Positions 12,113 to 23,254 of a DNA stretch of 64,000 nt are shown in pieces. Numbering within the stretch: position 1 is the first letter of the stretch; the number at the start of each line of letters is the position of its first letter. Location of the stretch: contig CM038467.1 of assembly GCA_021464415.1 (NCBI GenBank), positions 49,227,715 through 49,291,714 of the forward strand. Reading direction: 5' to 3'. Position numbers and translations under genes: made by a program. Source of the DNA: Lonicera japonica. Lineage: Eukaryota > Streptophyta > Magnoliopsida > Dipsacales > Caprifoliaceae. The notes under the pieces are model-generated. The model made no database searches. It saw nothing but the letters and a program-made list of their open reading frames with translations, and had not been told where the DNA came from.

Positions 12113-12990
12113 TCACTCTATTTCTGAGATGATTGCCAACTCTTGTTCAACAACTCTTCTATGGGTACACGCATTTGTTCTTATTAGATTTGTAGCAGCA
12201 ACGAAAGGATTGGGGGGCATGCTCATATTGCCTCCTTCTCCTTCCAAGATTTAAATCGCCGTTTTAATGGACGGGTGATCTCCTGGATAACACTGAATAT
12301 ACAATAGCCTTATAATGGTAAGCCTTTTCGTTACAATAGCATCTCCATCTTCTTCAATACGAATGTGCAACTCCTTTCCTTTACTAAGATGATCATATAT
12401 CCACTTCGGAAAGTACAATTGGCTTGTATTCACTGTAATATAAGTATTTTTCCTCTCTCCAACCATTTCAAGCAACAAAATTCTGAAATTTTAAACGTCA
12501 GACTTGCACGACACCTTCCCAACACTCCTAGATGTCCAGCAAGATCTTGATGGGTTTAATGTCAAAATGTACAATTTGTCAGTCACACCCCTAGTGAAGA
12601 TATTCAATCCCTTTTGCTATGCCAAGAGCAAAGTCTTGCGGCTTTTTCCACCTGAGCCAAGTGTTGTTCAATATGAAACTTTCTAGAGAATCATTTGTTA
12701 AGAACTCGTAAACAAACACACACCTAAATCCATTAGCAAAATACCTAACCAAACGAACCACATTAACGTGGTGAATTCTTCCAATTGTTCTAACTTTGTT
12801 AATAAATTCTTCTCCATTCCCTTTGGCATTATTAAGGACCTTAACCGCTACAAAAATCTCATCGGAAAGCTTTCCTTTGTACACCGTTCCATAACCTCCT
12901 TTACCTAATTTATCCATAAATTGATAAATCTCATCGGAAAGTTTTCCTGGCTTGAGAGCTCTGTAATCTACCAAGAACTTTTCAACCTTT
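12113..12990 (-). pseudogene. LRK10-like receptor kinase pseudogene (kinase part)
   Basis: On the minus strand the reading begins near 12990 with VEKFLVDYRALKPG. It continues with a glycine loop (LGKGGYGTVYKG), the VAIK-type lysine (VAVKVL) and the HHVNVVRLV block typical of LRK10-like (rust-resistance Lr10 type) plant kinases. After GIAKGIEYLH the frame breaks. The catalytic loop is degraded and the whole activation segment (DFG to APE) is deleted. Reading resumes at about 12480 with LLLEMVGERKN and PKWIYDHLSKGKELHIRI. A TAA interrupts the frame just after HPSIKTAI (about 12251), and the tail ILEGEGGNMSMPPNPF ends at a TGA at 12113. No extracellular or transmembrane exons are seen upstream. 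Loss of catalytic residues makes activity impossible; the family is clear, the exact orthologue is not. Confidence 0.85.
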
Positions 12991-14071
12991 CATTAATTTG
13001 TTCTACAAGGCAAACTCTGTTAATGTCTTATCATATTAATTTGTTCTATATATATGAACTCTCATTAACCAATATTCACAAAGTGGATTTTAATTTCTGA
13101 TCTTCATTAGCCCACTTAGCATGCTCAAGACTACTATATACATGTATATAGGGTTGTGACAACTATAAAAGTCAAATTAAATTTGAATGGAAAGAACTGA
13201 TATTTTTCCCTTCTTTTATGTCATGGTTGTTTGTAATTTCCAATTGTTGTCTTCCAGGTTTGAAGTTATCATATTGACCACCATTTCTCATCATTGCATC
13301 TATCTATCTCTTATTAATGAAATACAGTTGCAAGCTTTTTTCTTTTCAAGCCATTTAGAATCTTGCACATCTTAAATTGGCATGCCTAGCTATGTTATAT
13401 TAACTTTTAAGATTTAGTTTCCATCTATGTTTTTTATTTACAAATGTTCTATTGTATGGTATTATTCTTTCCCTCGACAATGTACGTAGGTCCACTTGTA
13501 TCTTGGCTATTGCAACTTACTATTTGTGAGTAAGCTTTCCCTCATCTTTTTTCCTCTTATAATTTGATGCATTGAAACTATAAAGTAGATTGAAAATTAT
13601 AAGTTCTATTGGTAAAGTAGTTGTCATTAAACTTTGTCAAACGCGCGAAAAGACAACGTGAATCGGACTATTTAGATTGAACAAGCTCAATTGGACTCTG
13701 TAATGGAGACAAGTGTGCTACTTCCAATTGAAATTGTAGTGGTTCAATCTATATTACATTATGAAGCTAGGATGGATTTCAACCGCCACTGAAGTTGTGT
13801 CATCTTGGCCACTTATATATCATCTTTGCTAATTATTCTTTTCAAATTGATGAGTGTGCAGGGTAATCTAGTATGTTAAAAAGTATCTTTAAGTACATAT
13901 ATATACTAGATTAGGTTGCACAAGCAATGTGTGTGCGACTTGCATATGTATAGTTTGAGAAAAACTTATTATAACACAAATTATATATGACTCTGTGCTT
14001 AAGTATGAACTTGTATTACTTAAGGTCAATGGTTTGATGCCCACTGCATGTAAATATTTAATAAATTGCAG
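12991..14071. other. Spacer between head-to-head kinase pseudogenes
   Basis: AT-rich DNA with no recognisable exon. The expected upstream exons of either kinase (extracellular cysteine-rich domain, transmembrane segment) are not visible here. The right end carries a plausible splice acceptor, 'ttaataaattgcag', at 14058-14071, just before the second pseudogene. Confidence 0.5.
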
Positions 14072-16356
14072 GGGTAAAAGTAAAAAAAGAAAATGTTCAA
14101 CGCGATTGAATGCTACCTACAAAGTCAGAACAATCTCATGCCTATTCAGTGCAGTTATTTGGAAATCAAGAAGATGACAAAAGGTTTCAAAGACAAATTT
14201 GGTGAAGGAGGTTATGGTTTCGTGTACAAAGGAAAGCTTTGAAGTGGCAGCCTTGTGGTAGTTAAGTTACTGGGCAAGTCCAAAGCTAGGGGGCAAGATT
14301 TCGTCAATGAAGTATCTAGAGTCGGTAGAATTCGTCACGTCAACCTGGTGCATTTCGTTGGATTTTGTGCCGAGAGTACCAAACGGCTCTCGTATACATG
14401 ACTTCTTGCCCAAGAGTTCTCTTGAGAAGTATCTCTTTTAGTTCTCTTGAGAAATATCTCTTTTCCAGTGAGAGAAACATCAACATCTGTGAACACCCCA
14501 ATCCACAACCCTCGTGTGAACCTAACAAGCATTCTGCATCAAGTCTTGAGTCGTCATGCATACAAGAGACCATTAGGAAAAGCCTTGATTTTCGAGCGCA
14601 TTAGGAACCTACCACAACCTTTGTTGCCACTTCGCTTACTAGGACGGGGATCGACCTGACCGGTCAGGTCGCGGGGTGCGGGGCAGCGCCCCGTTAGAAA
14701 AATTGTGTTTTTTTATAGCCAACCGCACGCCCCCCAACCGCACGGTTGGCTTCGAGCCGCAAGCCCTAGTCGCACGCCCTAGCCGCACCCCCTGCGGCTA
14801 CCCCCTGCGGTTGGTCTTCTTTGGAGCGTTTTTGGCGGATTTTTGCTATAAATAGGACCCTTGGGATCCCATTTAAAGGCATCAACACTGAATAGTGTTT
14901 TTAGTAAGTAGAAACTCTGTCAAAATCTTTAGAGAGTCATTTTAGAGAAATTCTGAAAGAGAATTTCTAGAGAGAGAAAGTTTTAGAGAGAGAAAATCTA
15001 GAGAGAGAAGGAAGCAAGCAAGGCAACTAGGCGAGGTTCTTATTTCTTCTTCAGGCGCATCAGGTACGTCTTTCTACCAAATCCTTAATTTAAGCACTGC
15101 ATTTAATTTCACTTTTTAATTCAGAAAATTAGATAACTTGCAAAGAAGTTCACTACTTTCAAAACAAATCCTTTCTAAGTTTTACAAGAAATCTAAAATC
15201 CGTTTTGACACATTTTCAAAACAAACAAAAATACAAAAACAGTTTCCAAAAGAAAGGAACTACGAGACTCTGATTTCATTCTACGAATGAATACGTAGGC
15301 GCTCGCAAAGCTCGAGTCTGATTTCAAAATATTGTTTTAAACTAAACTTATCCGGAAAGGACTATTCTGAAAACTATTCAAACTACTTGCAAGATATCTA
15401 AAATAGGAATTAGATACATGATCCATTAAGAGACCGAAAGGGCGAATTGGGTGCCTAACACCTTCCCAATTCGTAACGTAGTTCCCGAACCCTAGCAAAG
15501 TCAATTTTCAAAATAAATCTCTGGTTTCAAACGTATGAAAGATAGTTCGTTTTCGAATTATCCTTCGTACGACCTTTTGTTTGTTTTCTCGTAAAACAAA
15601 CTGGCGACTCTACAAAACACGTTTTTCAAATAAAACCGAGAACGAGGACTCTTTCTTCTCTCGGGTCTCGCGCGGGTCCGGATTCTCACAACATCCCTAC
15701 GTTAAGCTGGGATAGGAAGTATCAAATTGTGATCAGAGTCGCACGAGGGATTGAGTATCTGCACCGAGGCTGTGACGTTCATATTCTTCACTTTGATATC
15801 AAGCCGCATAATGTTCTTCTAAACGGTAACTTTGTCCCAAAGGTTTCTGACTTTGGGCTTGCAAAGTTGTGTCCGGTTTACAATAATATCGTGTCTCTAA
15901 CTGCAGCTAGGGGAACGATTGGATACGTTGCTTTGGAACTTATCAACAGAAGCATTGGAGGCGTGTCATAGAAGACTGATGTGTATAGCTTTGGAATGTT
16001 GTTGATGCAAGTGGTGGAATTGAAGAAGGACGTACCAGCTAATGAAGAAGTTCAAGTCAATACTTTCCATCTTGGGTTTATGATAGATTTAGGAAAGGAC
16101 ATCGAAATGGGAGATGGCAGCGATGATGAATGAAGATGAGAAGAAAGCCGCGAAGAAGATGACGTTAGTTGCATTATGGTGCATACAAATGAATCCGTTG
16201 GACCATCCTTCGATGAACAAAGTAGTCGAAATACTAAAAAGTGAAGTTAAACACTTGAAAATTCCACCTGAGCCTTATCAGGAGGTGGAGGCAATGACAT
16301 GGAGTGAAATTACAACGGATTCGGTTTCTTTGTTGGGTAATTCCTTGTATAATTAA
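14072..16356 (+). pseudogene. LRK10-like receptor kinase pseudogene split by an LTR
   Basis: The kinase exon follows a splice acceptor ending at 14071. It reads FNAIECYLQSQNNLMPIQ, a glycine loop GEGGYGFVYKG, then an in-frame TGA after KGKL, VVVKLLGKSK, and a slightly degraded CAESTKR block. A 25-bp tandem duplication near 14415-14465 repeats SSLEKYLF. A solo LTR (14488-15690) splits the gene. After it come [36 protein letters not shown] and [10 protein letters not shown], with APE changed to ALE. A TAG follows GGVS, then KTDVYSFGMLL and at least two frameshifts. The C-terminus (16114-16356) is KKMTLVALWCIQM through PPEPYQ. HFD in place of HRD is normal for this family. It is not functional: two stops, frameshifts and the LTR. 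The paralogue at 12113-12990 lies on the opposite strand. Confidence 0.88.
14488..15690 (+). mobile_element. Tat-like solo LTR in kinase pseudogene, TSD ACATC
   Basis: It starts TGTGAACACCCC (14488) and ends GGATTCTCACA (15690). Perfect TSDs ACATC lie at 14483-14487 and 15691-15695. It is 1203 bp, the same family as 2662-4601: shared termini, 'gcgaattgggtgcctaacac' (15444-15463) and 'aaactggcgactct' (15598-15611). Plus orientation, with a TATA-like 'ctataaatagg' near 14848. GC-rich palindromic 'gacctgaccggtcaggtc' lies at 14652-14669. Without it and one TSD, the kinase frame runs straight through (SSERNIN then PTLSWDRK), so the insertion hit an exon. Confidence 0.88.
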
Positions 16357-16732
16357 GCAGCCTTAAATGTGACAATAGAATCATAAGTCACTCCCTAGAA
16401 TTAGATTATTCCCAGTGAGTATTGCGTTTTCATGTTCCATAGAAAATTTTTAAAAATTCTCATAGAACCCTTAGCAAATTTTTTATGATACTTTTTAAAA
16501 TTTAAAAACAATTTTAGAATGCCAAAAGAATTTTTCAGATTGAAAGAATAAATTCATAAAATAATTATTTGTATGTGTGCATATATCTACATGTGTGTGC
16601 GTGTGTGAGACAGAGGTGAGAGGCATATATGCAAATGTAGGAAAAAAGAGGGGTATATGTGTATTTATCACAAAGGGAGTCCAAGTTGTATCGCTAGCGT
16701 GTAAGAGGTGAGGGGCTGTGTTTATGTGTTTT

Positions 16733-16776
<44 letters not shown>

Positions 16777-17510
16777 GTATGAGAAAGAAAAACAATTACT
16801 TTTCAATCTATGTATAAGCAACTACTTATAAAGTTCCGTCGTACTTTTGATTTCCACTCGTACTCATTAGACTTTATGAAAACTTTTATTTTAAAAAATT
16901 TATAATTGCAACAAGATTCAAACCTCAGTAATAAAAAAGATAGACACACCTCCGACCACTAGGCCACTTATTATTTTTGTTAATTATTATTTTCAAATTA
17001 GATATATATATATATATGCATCAGCACACGTGTAGTATATATGTGTGCTTAAGTTGCAATTCCATATGATTTTGGTTTTGCAATTCTCTTTTTCTTTTGT
17101 GGAATTCAATTTTTTATGAAATTGAAATTAGTAGAATTGGAATTCCATCAGAATTCCAAACTCCGTGTTTCAATCCAACCAATATTTTTAGAATTCAAGT
17201 CCAATTCCAAGGCTTGGAATTTAAGATCCCAGACACCCTAAACATAGGTTTTCAGCTTTAAATCAAATGCACAAAGGTAGTGATTTATATATATCATAGA
17301 ATTGTATCTGTAAAGAGGTTATTTTACTACAGAGCAATAATCATTACCCAAAGCATCCCAATCTACATAATTTGGTGAATCTGAATTTGCATCTATCATC
17401 AAAATGCAAAGAAAAAAAAATACAAATCATACATGCCCTCAAACATATGCCGATTCTGATTAAGCTGGAGAACCTGAAGAAAGGAAAAACAAAGGTGATG
17501 GTCAGTACGT
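16357..17510. other. Spacer with microsatellites and degraded MITE-like DNA
   Basis: A (GA)n microsatellite lies at 16741-16772 and an (AT)n run near 17002-17016. Between 17100 and 17240 there are repeated 'aattcc/ggaatt' words, as in the MITE at 38907-39411, ending 'gacaccctaaacat'; this may be a decayed relative. No gene is supported. Confidence 0.5.
16895..16995 (-). repeat. tRNA-like (SINE-type) promoter remnant
   Basis: On the minus strand 'tggcctagtgg' fits the A-box pattern TRGCNNAGYNGG exactly, and 'ggtttgaatctt' about 30 nt further resembles a B box. This is the usual layout of the tRNA-derived head of plant SINEs. I see no clear 3' tail or TSD, so it is tentative. Confidence 0.4.
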
Positions 17511-18112
17511 GGAGTAACGATAATGCTAAACTGGCAAAATTACCTGGTCTAGTGCTTTGATAGATGTACCCGACTTCTTTAAGAGTTGTACATTTCATTA
17601 ACGATGTACAAGCGTACAACTACTAAAAGTGAGTGTTTAACTGTAAAAACCATTGGTCTGGTAATTTGATCAGCGTGCGTGCCATTGTTAATGTCAAGAA
17701 TTGGAGTAACGATAATAATAAACTAATCAAATTATCTGACCAAGTGCTTTGACAGATGTACCCAACTTCTTTAAGAGTTGTCCATTTCATTATGAGGTAC
17801 AAGCGTACAACTATTAAAATTGAGTGCTCAACTTTCAAAACACTTGGTCCGGTAATTTGATCAGCACACCATCGTTAATGTAAAATGACCAAGTGCTTTG
17901 ACAAATGTACCAACTTCTGTAAGAGTTGTGCATTTCATTACCAAGGTACAAGCGTACAACTATTAAAACTGAGGGTACAATTGTCAAAACACTTGGTCCA
18001 GTAATTTAATCGCATACCAACTTCTTTAAGAGTTGTACATTTCATTAATGAGGTACAGGCTTACAACTATTAAAATTGAGAGTACAAATATCAAAACACT
18101 TGGTTTGGAAAT
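17511..18112. repeat. Degenerate tandem repeat, about four units
   Basis: A unit containing 'aagtgctttgacagatgtac', 'taagagttgtacatttcatt', 'gtacaagcgtacaactatta' and 'acacttggtccggtaatttg' recurs with starts near 17549, 17740, 17888 and 18010. Spacing shortens from about 192 bp to about 120 bp, so units have lost segments. Within each unit 'gttgtac' and 'gtacaac' form an inverted pair about 20 nt apart. Open frames across the array are not coding. Confidence 0.75.
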
Positions 18113-19740
18113 TGGATCAGATTGAACATGCATTTATGTATCACCAAATGGAATTCAGTAACTTAGATTTTCACCGTGCACTTTTAAAGTTCCGTAAATG
18201 GTCTCAACAACATTCAGTAGGAATCCATCTGAACCATGCTTTACCAACAAAGAAACTGATACGGGTAGATTATCATACGTCCCTAGCAGTATGCTCACCT
18301 GTAGATTTGTTGAACCGATCTCTTAAGAAACAATATTGTAGAAATGCTATGGTAATTATGGAATTTTATGGGTTCGTTTGATTCAGTTACATGGAAAAGA
18401 ATTTAATTCCTGCGAGTTGTTTCACACAGAAACTTTCCATGGAAAACAAAAGGTTAGGGTCTGTTTGATAAAAAGATGGAAAACAATTAAATTTAATTAA
18501 AAGCTGGAAACAGAGATGGTGTTTGGTGACATATTCGTCATATTTTCCCCTTTTTTCATGGGAATATATTCACAAGGATCGCCTAAAGAATTTGACTCAG
18601 CAAATCACTATTCACTTTTTCAACTTCTCATAAATTTAGTAATGTTTTTAATCATTTTCTAACCCCATCTTTTTATATATATTTTTTGTGGAGGGGGGGA
18701 AGAGGAGGGAGGGTTTCAGTTTGATTTCTAGGCTGGAGAATGATAGGGAAAACAATTAATTTGTGTGAGAAGATGAAAAAAGAGAAGAGTGATATGGTGA
18801 TACGTTCTCCATATTTTCCTTATTTTTCATGGGAAGATTTCCCTACCTACTGTCCAAAGAATTGGATTCCACGGAAAACAGAAAATGTAGTAAAAAATCT
18901 TACTAAATCACTCATCTCATTTTCGAACTTCTCAAAAAATTAGTTGTTTTCCCAATTGTTTTCCAACTTTACAATATAATGTACTCTTAGGGAGAAAGTG
19001 TTATTGAATTCCATGAAAAAGGAACAATTAGGCTACACTAGACTTGGCCTATGGAAATTGATTTCCTAGAAAATTAATGCAATCAAACAGAAGTAAAGAA
19101 TGGAAAATATGGTATCTTGGGGATTTTCCATGAATAGATGTGAAACCCAACAAAAATTGGGGGAGAGAGAGATAACCTGGCAAAATCCAGATACCCCGGC
19201 AATGGACAACAAGCTAAAAGCCCTGGCACGGAATGTTTCCAGTGTAGACGGCTCTGTTTTCAGTTTTGGTGGAGGCCCAGGAACCGAGGGTATCACAAGG
19301 ATGCCATAGTCCTACAAATTTAATTTTATAGGGTACTTAAAAAGGGATAGAGTTGAAACAATTGTTAGAGAATTAACATACAAAAAACGAGAAGAAACAA
19401 ATTACAGCAGGTTTAGTCTCAGAGAATTATTCTTGTTGTGTTTGGCTCTTCATCAGCTTCCAGGTGCCTTTGTTGTTGTACCGGTATGGAAGGTGTTTGA
19501 AGAGTGGATTCCCACTGGTCTCTAGCATACTGGTATAGGCAAGTAAATTGCCATACCAGTACGCAGGTTGTTTTCATGTTTGGGAGGTCACGTATTGCTA
19601 GCATACTGGTATAGACCTAAAACTGGTTATAGCAGTATGAGCTAGTGCAGAACCAGGCCCCATTAAGTTAATTTTTTGCTACCTGTAAAAATAGGATATA
19701 TTTATTCTATTTATTGTAACTTCATATAATCTTGACATGA
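18113..19740. other. Noncoding repeats, possible MITE at 18455-18985
   Basis: 'gatggaaaacaattaaattt' (18474-18493) reappears in inverted form near 18950-18978, and 'gggaaaacaattaattt' occurs directly at 18747. The flanks resemble the 'gggtctgtttgat' ends of small TIR elements, but termini and TSD are not clean. Near 19540-19620 the word 'catactggtata' and its complement recur. No host exon is convincing. Confidence 0.35.
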
Positions 19741-20350
19741 ATTCCGTATAATATAAAATTTGTGGTCTACACCGAAGAGCGGAGCGTAATTCATTCTTCA
19801 CGGAGTGGCAGGCATCAATGTTTTCATCTGTTGACCGAAGAGCTTCTCATACCCGTTCTGATATTATTCCCGGACCCAAGTCAGGTTTCACAGTACTAAC
19901 CCATTCACCGTGATTATTCTGGAATTCATGCCTATGCTTCAAAAGGTAAGTAATTAGGAACCATAACATGAACGAAGAAAGGAAGAAATACGCGCTCTTT
20001 TACATGATAAAACTCCGACCAATATCATAATTATCATACAAGTTAGAGATCCTATAAACGTAGAAATCGCATGATACTCTTGCTGATCCACACCTTTGAA
20101 GCGACCGCATGGCACTTGAAAGAGCAGTCAAAGATTCAATACTGTATTCTTGCTTTTCTACCCCTTTAACCATGAAATGCTTAAAACTCGGAACTTTGCT
20201 CTCCACATAATTGCCAATGCTTGCATAATTTACAATATGACCTGCATCACTAGATACATGAGGTAAATCTCACTCCCAAGAACAAACTTTTGTCAACACT
20301 GCACAAGCATTTGATACAAGTACGTCCATTTCACATAACAAATTCAAAAA
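19690..20350 (-). pseudogene. Unidentified two-exon gene relic
   Basis: Two protein-like stretches on the minus strand join with matching splice signals. Exon a (about 20350-20004) reads CEMDVLVSNACAVLTKVCSWE, then a TGA, then DLPHVSSDAGHIVNYASIGN and on to YDNYDIGRSFI, ending at a donor 'catgtaaaag'. Exon b starts at 19931 after the acceptor 'gaagcatag'; AT|G restores the frame, reading HEFQNNHGEWVSTVKPDLGPG and TDENIDACHSVKNELRSALR. The composition looks like a conserved helical cytosolic protein, but I do not recognise the family. Two in-frame stops (after SWE and after ISERV) suggest a pseudogene or sequence errors. Neighbouring exons were not found. Confidence 0.45.
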
Positions 20351-20489
20351 CAATATGTTCAATATTTACTAGAAATCACGACACACTCAGTGTGTTTGCA
20401 ATACTATACCTGCTAATTCTTTATACTATATTAATAATAATTATTCGTACATTTTTGTAACATGTAACAGAATTTTTCACCCAAAGGTG

Positions 20490-22105
20490 ACGTTTGACTA
20501 GTCAAAAGCTATTTTTCTTTCTCTCTTAAGCTCCAAATCTCAACCTTCTCTCCAACCTTCATTAAACCTCTTTTCATCATCTCAAACACCCAAATACCCC
20601 ATTGAAGATCATTAATTCATCCATTAAATCCTTCTCATTTTCACAAAATATCACTAAACCCACCACTTTCTCTCACTAAAAATCCAAGCTCTTCACCCAC
20701 TTCAACCCTTGAAATTCCTCACCGAAATCTGAATTTGTGCCTTCTATTTTCTCCATTCATCATCCCAAACACATAACCTTCACTTTCATCCATCAATTTC
20801 CACCCAAATCCTTTTAAATCTTGGATTTTGACCCCAAACACCCCCCCCCCCCGCCCCCCCAAATTTCGAGCCTCTCATAAACCCGCCAAAAATTTAACTC
20901 ACTTGTTCCAAAGCTCTAATGGCTTCATCCTCTACCAACCCAAGGTCCAATAAGAGACAAGGTCACCTCTCCAAGCCCACCTCAAAAAGTGTTTCTAGAG
21001 AGGGATACGATGATTTTCGCAACAAAGGTGAACAGGAATGGTGGAAGATGTACTTTGACCTCAAGCCGGTGGTGAATCGAGAGACCGGTTAAGATCCAAT
21101 CCTTCAACATGTTCCCACAAGCCGCATTCGAGGAAACGACCCAGGTGGATTGACTATTTCAGTAAGAGCTCTCAACTTTGTAATGCTTCAATTTGTACCG
21201 AATTCATGGCCCCGTTAATACAAGATAATGCAAATCATGAATTTCATTTACGACCCGAGTCGTAACAAATGCGTCAAAATGAATGTCCGGACCGTTAGTG
21301 CCACATTGAAAATTACCGCCCTTGGTAAAAATGAATATGAATTTCCTTTGAAAGAGGATGATGATGGTCTATCTCATGATGAAATTCAACCAAGACCATT
21401 ACGCTTTTTGGTTGGTTGTTGTCAATGCCATTACCCCCACGTCACAGACCGCCACACTAGTTCCAAGCCAAGCCCAGGTGGTTGAGGCTATTGCAAGTAG
21501 GCGGAAATTTTGTTTGGTTCAGCATTTTATTTGACAAATTGCAAAGGCCATCAATTCAACCTCCCAAAATGAAGGAATCAAAATGGGGGTGCTTGGCACA
21601 CCGGGTCAATGAGAGGGCGGAGGATGATATGAGATTACAATTGCACCCACTAGATAGAGCAACAATTAATCATTATATGGGGCAATTCCGTCATAAAGGG
21701 CGAGGAGTACAAGCCGCCAGGGGTGGTGAAGAAGAAGGGGCCGACACTATGGAAAGATAAGAAGAGGGTGATCAAGGAAGAGAAGAGGAGGAACCACATC
21801 AAGAGGAAACTTCCTCTCAAGTTCGAAGGGGAAAAAGAAGAGGAACCGAGGGACCGGTGCCGCTCGATATAGACGCCATTATGCAACGGTTTGATCAAAT
21901 GAGCACAATGGTGATGGATGGCTTCCAATCAATGAGGGACAAGCAACAAGAAATTAGGGAATCTCAAGCAACAAGCAATTCGGGAATCTCAAACCCGTCT
22001 TCAGGAACAAGAAGCTCACCTCCGAGCCGAAGTGAAGGATTTGCCCACATGAGAAGTGAATTCGACTATTGGCGGCACTACTTTCCTCCTCCTCCTGATA
22101 TGTGA
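20490..22105 (+). pseudogene. Athila-associated plant-transposon-protein gene, copy 1
   Basis: The left 430 bp are a CT-rich leader. The likely start is ATG at 20919 (MASSSTNPRSNKRQGHLSK). Then come EQEWWKMYFDLKPVVNRE, a frameshifted middle region, and a segment related to copy 2 (PSQARVVEAI in the better copy). The tail MQRFDQMSTMVMDGFQSMRD to DYWRHYFPPPPDM ends with TGA at 22103. The layout (charged N-terminus, ERG/FxxFP-like centre, Gln-rich tail) resembles the 'putative plant transposon protein' found in Athila-type elements; that naming is an inference. Several frameshifts and stops make it a pseudogene. An inverted copy lies at 23255-24785. Confidence 0.55.
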
Positions 22106-23254
22106 TGTACTCCTAACTTTGAAAACTCCATTTTTATTTTGTTTTATTTTGCTTTATTTTCTTTTTGGGTTGTTGGATTATCTAAACATAACTACTTATG
22201 ATGGCTTAAGCTTTAAATTTTGTATATTATGTTTGACTAATGCTAACCCATTTTTCTTAGATTTTTGTACATATACTAGCTTTGAAATCCATCCTAACCT
22301 CATTTTGGAGAACTTGGAAAGCAATTTTCCAAGAATTTTCCCATTTTTCGTTGTCTTCAAAAGCATTGAGGACAATGCCAACTTTAACTTGGGGGTGAGC
22401 ACTTTTAAATTTTCAAGCATGCTTTCTTTTCCTGTTAAATTTCTCCATGCTAGGATCGATTTCACCATCTTATCGAAGTTTGAAAATGATGATCATTTTT
22501 TTTAATTGTCCTTGAATCGATGGTTTTTGGCATGAAATCCTTGATTCGGATAGTTAGCTGATTGATAATCTCTATGACATTGCTTCATTTAGATTCTTGA
22601 GTCTTGTAGTTTCTTATGAATATGCATAATATTGTGGCTTGACTTAGTCTTCGGTATCACATAAAATTATTTTCATCTTGCGTAGAGAGAAGTAATGTTT
22701 AAATACAATAAAAGCTCTTTCGAAAAGATCCTCCTTACAGGGGACACATGTATGGCACTTACAAAAGATTTGAAAACTTCGATGACTTTTAAACTTAATA
22801 TTGACTTTAAACTTCACTTGACTAAATACATAAGTCATTTTGTCTAATATTAAGGATAGGCAAAGGTTACCATATAGAAAAAGGGTGAATAACTTCTTTT
22901 GTTTCTAAAGATTGAAAAATGAGCAATGAATGCAAAATTACAAAGTGAAACTGCTGCCTTCCATAGAGATGTAAACTACCTTGACCTAATTTAGCAAAAA
23001 TTCCAAGTAAAAGATAAAAAAAAAAGTGCTTAAAATTGACAAAATTCTTGAGCTTTTGTTTTTGAAAGATTTCTCTCTTCCACTATTGATGAATAGAACT
23101 ATTTGTGATTAAGAATGATTGTCAAAAGTCCATATGCATAGTGTGTTCAAATAGGAATGTGGAGCTAGTTTCTAAAGGAGATTGTAAGCAATGGAGATCG
23201 TCATTCAAATGCCAACTTTCTGAAAATTGTAATAGTAATGCCAAACACTTATTG
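22106..23254. other. Spacer of the inverted pair; retroelement 3' region
   Basis: Noncoding. Near 22365-22399, 'cattgaggacaatgcc' is followed by 'aacttgggggtgagc', the purine-rich stretch usual after the last ORF and before the 3' LTR of plant Ty3 elements. No LTR boundary could be fixed. It forms the loop between the inverted copies 20490-22012 and 23255-24785. Confidence 0.5.

Noticed and set aside
16495..16821. Minus-strand frame with Ser-Leu repeats
   Set aside because: It arises from the (GA)n microsatellite at 16741-16772.
22056..22505. 149-codon plus-strand frame rich in Phe and Leu
   Set aside because: It overlaps the end of the transposon-protein gene in another frame and the noncoding 3' region; its composition is that of T-rich DNA.
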